From assembly GCA_964384625.1 (NCBI GenBank), contig CAYLNH010000145.1, positions 1 to 17,449 on the forward strand: a DNA stretch of 17,449 bases, in the 5' to 3' direction. The translations under genes and the position numbers were made by a program. How positions within the stretch are numbered: the stretch's first letter is position 1; every line of letters begins with the position of its first letter. Shown one piece after another: positions 14,397 through 17,449 of the stretch. This DNA comes from CAYLNH01 sp964384625 (GTDB lineage Bacteria > Verrucomicrobiota > Lentisphaeria > JABSQK01). A model generated the notes under the pieces. That model saw only the letters and a list, made by a program, of their open reading frames with translations. It had not been told where the DNA came from and ran no database searches.

Positions 14397-14406
14397 TTTT
14401 TTTTTT
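14393..14406 (-). other. Ten-A slippery tract with canonical A AAA AAG heptamer and in-frame stop
   Basis: The minus strand reads GAA AAA AAA AAG TAG in the upstream frame. A AAA AAG is the most efficient -1 slippery heptamer known from E. coli dnaX, and a zero-frame stop follows directly. Slipping back one base continues as K-V-V-P into the downstream 458-codon frame. A weak stem (TCCCA/TGGGG) starts 3 nt after the heptamer. Transcript slippage on A10 would give the same fusion. Confidence 0.65.
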
Positions 14407-15367
14407 CTGGCTTCTGTGGGTAAGTGAACGTGTACGTCTGTTTCAGTTCTCGGAAGAAGTAATTCCTGGGTACGAATCTGAATACGTAATTCTTACGTGG
14501 ATCGGCCACTGGCTTTGCTCTATCTTGCAGTCCAAACCACCGCAAGTTGTTCTTTGTAAAATGCTCTCCTCCGGAGTTGAACCCTTCTCCGATCTTGTGA
14601 AACCTGATTGGTTTCTCGTCCAACGCGCGGTACACGGCTACAGAGCTGAACCCATTGGCAAAGCAGTATGAATCCGCGATGTCCCATTGGAGTTCGAACC
14701 TCTCGTCGTCGTCTGACCACTCGATCTGTAGATTCTGGACCGGCAGCTCACCTTTCTCTTCGGATGCTGGAACTTGGAACCTTGCAACGGGCTCATCGGA
14801 GATTTTGCCATGGAACACGGGAAACAGGCCCAACTCGTAGTCGACCTCAGGATCTGTGTTGCGGGCAATGCAAGCGCAGCCGTAAATGAGCAGGTAATCG
14901 AAGTCCCTGGAACCAAAGTACCAACTATATGGTGTCGTAAAGAGCTTCCGTCGTTTCGCTTTGTCGGCGAATTGCTGAGCCATCTTCTTGGAATCAGCAA
15001 AGACGGGCCACAGTTTTTCCTTCCCTGCGGCTTTCAGCGCCATCGCTTTTGCTTTGAGTCGTTTCTGTTGCTCTTGGTCAGGATCAAGGCTGGCCCAGTC
15101 GATCTTTGCGATGGGGCGGGGGAATAGAGGGGTGCTGTTGATGCCTTTCCATGTCTGCCCTTCCGTTGTACGGTACTTTACGACCATGCCTTGGTAGCTA
15201 GCGCCAGGATTGCGAATGGTGAAAAAGACCTTGATTGTGCCTTCCTGTCTCTCGGCAGCGAACTTCCCTTCCCACTTCTGTTTGTTCGTTGGAGCTTCGT
15301 TCTTCGCTTCAGTTGGCACGGCTTGAACGAAACAGATCACCAGTATCACTAGCATGTTGCGCCACAT
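14393..15367 (-). CDS. Secreted FN3-like protein, N-terminal part (zero frame)
   Basis: The 324-aa product begins with a signal peptide (MWRNMLVILVICFVQA, then VPTEA). A beta-rich FN3-like segment follows (about 28-75, GTIKVFFTIRNPGASYQGMV), then a Lys/Ala-rich helical stretch (about 100-140) and a second beta-rich segment (QIEWSDDDERFELQWDIAD). It ends EKKK at the slippery tract. The ATG follows AAGGAGG by 5 nt, a very strong site. It is 32 nt downstream of the large beta-rich gene, in one operon. As it stops at the slip site, the cell may make both this soluble 324-aa form and the membrane-anchored 782-aa form. Family not recognised. Confidence 0.8.
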   Translation of the reverse strand: MWRNMLVILVICFVQAVPTEAKNEAPTNKQKWEGKFAAERQEGTIKVFFTIRNPGASYQGMVVKYRTTEGQTWKGINSTPLFPRPIAKIDWASLDPDQEQQKRLKAKAMALKAAGKEKLWPVFADSKKMAQQFADKAKRRKLFTTPYSWYFGSRDFDYLLIYGCACIARNTDPEVDYELGLFPVFHGKISDEPVARFQVPASEEKGELPVQNLQIEWSDDDERFELQWDIADSYCFANGFSSVAVYRALDEKPIRFHKIGEGFNSGGEHFTKNNLRWFGLQDRAKPVADPRKNYVFRFVPRNYFFRELKQTYTFTYPQKPEKKK

Positions 15368-15399
15368 AGCTTCCTCCTTCTTGAAGTATCTGTTTTTCC

Positions 15400-17448
15400 C
15401 TATTCAATGCTAAAAGAATGGTTCAGGTTGACATCGAAAGAATCCTCGTGACTTGGGATGGTCACTATTCCTTTGCCTACGAGATTGACAACCTTCCCCC
15501 TTGTAAGCTCAACTGACGCCTCGGTTACCCTCAGAGTTCCTTGAGCCTTTTGGAAGGAATCGGCACCAGGCAGCCTTACGAGCAATAGTGGACTGGCGGA
15601 AAACTCGAACTTGAGTTTGCCCGAAAATCCCTCCCCGTCAAATTCTGCCCCTATGCTTGCCTTCAGTTTGATCCGGTCGATTACCACGAAACCAATCCCA
15701 TTGCTTGTTTCCTTGGCACACCGGAAGCAGTCGTTGACTGAATCCTTCTGGAATTCAACACATTCTGCTGACGAATCAGAGCATCTATCGCCCTTTCCTA
15801 CAAATGGTCTGAAGCCCTCTGGGAAGGCGCAATTGATGTAATGTTTTGCTTCTATAGTGCCTGAGAACCGGCCTTTAGGAAAATCTGTTCTGGCCTCATC
15901 ATCATTCGCTGACGAGATTGTCGCATCGCCTTTGAGAACGGCCCAGCCTCCGAACACCGTGCCGTTCAGTGCGTTCTGTCGGTCAGGGTGCTTGTGGACC
16001 TTCCACTCCTTGTCATTGATGACGTAAGTCAGCTCGCCGCCCCAAATGTTCTTTTTCTTCTTCTTCCCTTCCTGAGGCTCCGTGCGTCCGATACTGATCA
16101 CAGACCCATCCTCGGGGATGTTCAGTCGTACGCCCAGGTTGCCAGTTAGCTCGGGAGAGCCGATCACATACCTGATGCTGCCGCCAAGAGTAAGATAATC
16201 AGTTGATTGGGTTACCTGAGTTACCACACTGAGAGATATCGCGGTGTTCTTCTTCTGATAGTCGGTGACGCCGTCCTTTTTGTTCGGCACCCCCAGCTCA
16301 ACGCGGCCGAATCCTCCTGCAGCGCAGAATCCGCCCCTGTCAGCGACTTTCAGTCCCAGCCCCATCACATAGGATCCAGGGGAGGCAACAACGGGTGAGG
16401 CGCCTTCCCAAGAGTTGGCATTTGGGTCAACGAGAGCAACATTCCAGCCAAATTCGCCCATCACTCCAATTGCATTCAGTCCTGTGTCAACCGGAGGAGC
16501 AAAGGGGATCACGATTGGCAGTCCACCCTTCTTCAGGCTGATCTCGATTTTGAGCCTGCCGTAGCTGTAAGTATCCTTCGCGCCAATGTCGATCTGGCCC
16601 GCCAACGTTACGCTCTTCAGCAGATCCCCATCGAAGCACCCTGAGAAACCTTCTCCGGTAAACTTTGCCCAGAAGCATATGTCAACTGGCTCGTAGGCAA
16701 ATTTGGCGGCGATTTCACCAACGCTTACATCTCCCGCTGAATCAATCTGGTAGTCCTTAAAGGCAACCTTCACCTGGCCATCTTTCTTTCCTGAGAACTG
16801 AAAACTGAAATACCCAGTGATGCTCAAAACGGCGTCACTTCCGGGCGGCAGATCTGGATCAGACTCAGGCTCTTCTTTGGCGTTTTGTTGGTTCTGTTGC
16901 TGTTTTTGATCCGATTTGCTTGAGTTCGTGTCTTTGGGCTTGCACCCGCACGTGGATTCGGTTACGTCCTTCGGTTCCGGTTGCTCCTCGCCATTCGCTG
17001 GTGGCGGAGGCTTCGGGCAATCGTCGCACTCACCGTATTTGACCGATTGGAGTACGAGCTCAAATTTCTTGTACTTCAACTCGGTATCCTTCATTGCCAG
17101 TTTCTTGAGACCATCCTTGTCGATGAAGAACTCGCAAATCTCGATCTGGACGGCAACGTTTGCTTTGTCCGGGTCTTGGAAGTCGTCTCGGGACGCATGG
17201 ATGTTTTTGCCATCCAGCGATTTGAAGTCCCAGTTATCTTCGAATGTGGCGGTCAACTCGGTTCGAACGGCTTTCCCGTCGTCGCCTGTCCCTTCCATAC
17301 TCTTGAGTGTAAATCCGAAGACCTCTGCTTCTGTCTTGCGTCCCAGAGTTGCGCTGAAGACCCACTCGGGATCGCCTTTCAGCATGCCGGGGATGTCCTT
17401 AGGGTCGGCGCGGAAATAACGTCGCATTATTCGGGGCAGACATACCAA
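15400..17448 (-). CDS. Large beta-rich protein of unknown function, 5' end outside window
   Basis: At least 682 residues with no stop up to the window edge, so the true start probably lies beyond it. The visible part is rich in alternating beta-strand patterns and Gly/Asp turns. It has a Cys/Pro cluster (CDDCPKPPPP, then CGCKP) and a Gln/Lys/Ser linker (SDQKQQQNQQN) at about residues 140-200. GEGFSG occurs twice, in GEGFSGCFDG and GEGFSGKLKF, which hints at repeated modules. Another Cys-rich stretch lies near residues 565-590. No signal peptide or membrane helix is visible in this part. I do not recognise the family. It precedes the FN3-like membrane protein by 32 nt and is probably cotranscribed, suggesting a joint envelope or extracellular role. 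Confidence 0.8.
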   Translation of the reverse strand: MVCLPRIMRRYFRADPKDIPGMLKGDPEWVFSATLGRKTEAEVFGFTLKSMEGTGDDGKAVRTELTATFEDNWDFKSLDGKNIHASRDDFQDPDKANVAVQIEICEFFIDKDGLKKLAMKDTELKYKKFELVLQSVKYGECDDCPKPPPPANGEEQPEPKDVTESTCGCKPKDTNSSKSDQKQQQNQQNAKEEPESDPDLPPGSDAVLSITGYFSFQFSGKKDGQVKVAFKDYQIDSAGDVSVGEIAAKFAYEPVDICFWAKFTGEGFSGCFDGDLLKSVTLAGQIDIGAKDTYSYGRLKIEISLKKGGLPIVIPFAPPVDTGLNAIGVMGEFGWNVALVDPNANSWEGASPVVASPGSYVMGLGLKVADRGGFCAAGGFGRVELGVPNKKDGVTDYQKKNTAISLSVVTQVTQSTDYLTLGGSIRYVIGSPELTGNLGVRLNIPEDGSVISIGRTEPQEGKKKKKNIWGGELTYVINDKEWKVHKHPDRQNALNGTVFGGWAVLKGDATISSANDDEARTDFPKGRFSGTIEAKHYINCAFPEGFRPFVGKGDRCSDSSAECVEFQKDSVNDCFRCAKETSNGIGFVVIDRIKLKASIGAEFDGEGFSGKLKFEFSASPLLLVRLPGADSFQKAQGTLRVTEASVELTRGKVVNLVGKGIVTIPSHEDSFDVNLNHSFSIE

Positions 17449-17449
17449 C

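Overview
The window holds a nearly complete type I-G (formerly I-U) CRISPR-Cas locus followed by part of an unrelated operon for envelope or secreted proteins. Every convincing protein gene lies on the minus strand, so the biological order runs from high to low coordinates. The DNA is GC-rich with strongly GC-biased third codon positions. There is no rRNA, tRNA or housekeeping marker, so taxonomy stays open. Good Shine-Dalgarno sites, sigma70-like promoters and signal-peptide/FN3-like proteins fit a GC-rich environmental bacterium.

Layout in transcription order. (1) 17449-13020: the 3' part of a large beta-rich protein gene of unknown function, then a secreted, membrane-anchored FN3-like protein. 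The latter is split into two frames at a ten-A tract that contains a canonical -1 slippery heptamer. (2) 13019-12746: regulatory region with two good promoters and two related palindromes. (3) 12745-10638: a WYL-domain regulator translationally coupled (ATGA) to a HEAT-repeat/zinc-ribbon/PD-(D/E)XK nuclease-like protein. (4) 10637-10282: a non-coding region with a strong hairpin terminator, a pseudo-repeat/pseudo-spacer/pseudo-repeat unit on the plus strand, and the cas3 promoter. (5) 10281-94: cas3 (helicase then HD), csx17 (cas8), csb1 (cas7), csb2 (cas5-cas6), a possible small ORF, a second HEAT/zinc-ribbon/nuclease paralogue, and a cas4-cas1 fusion. (6) 91-1: thirteen tandem copies of a heptamer reaching the window edge. 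No cas2 and no regular CRISPR array are inside the window; they probably lie beyond position 1.

The most interesting find is in region 4. Two degenerate CRISPR-like repeats, 73 nt apart, flank a 37-nt pseudo-spacer. The first 24 nt of that pseudo-spacer match the cas3 promoter at 19 positions. The matched site sits directly after a TTG that suits the TTN PAM known for I-G systems, and it covers the -35 to -10 region. This has the design of a Cas-regulating crRNA-like RNA (CreR type) through which the Csb/Csx17 effector would repress its own operon. The second theme is a pair of HEAT/zinc-ribbon/nuclease paralogues, one inside the cas operon and one in the WYL operon next to it. They may be an undescribed accessory component of this I-G locus.
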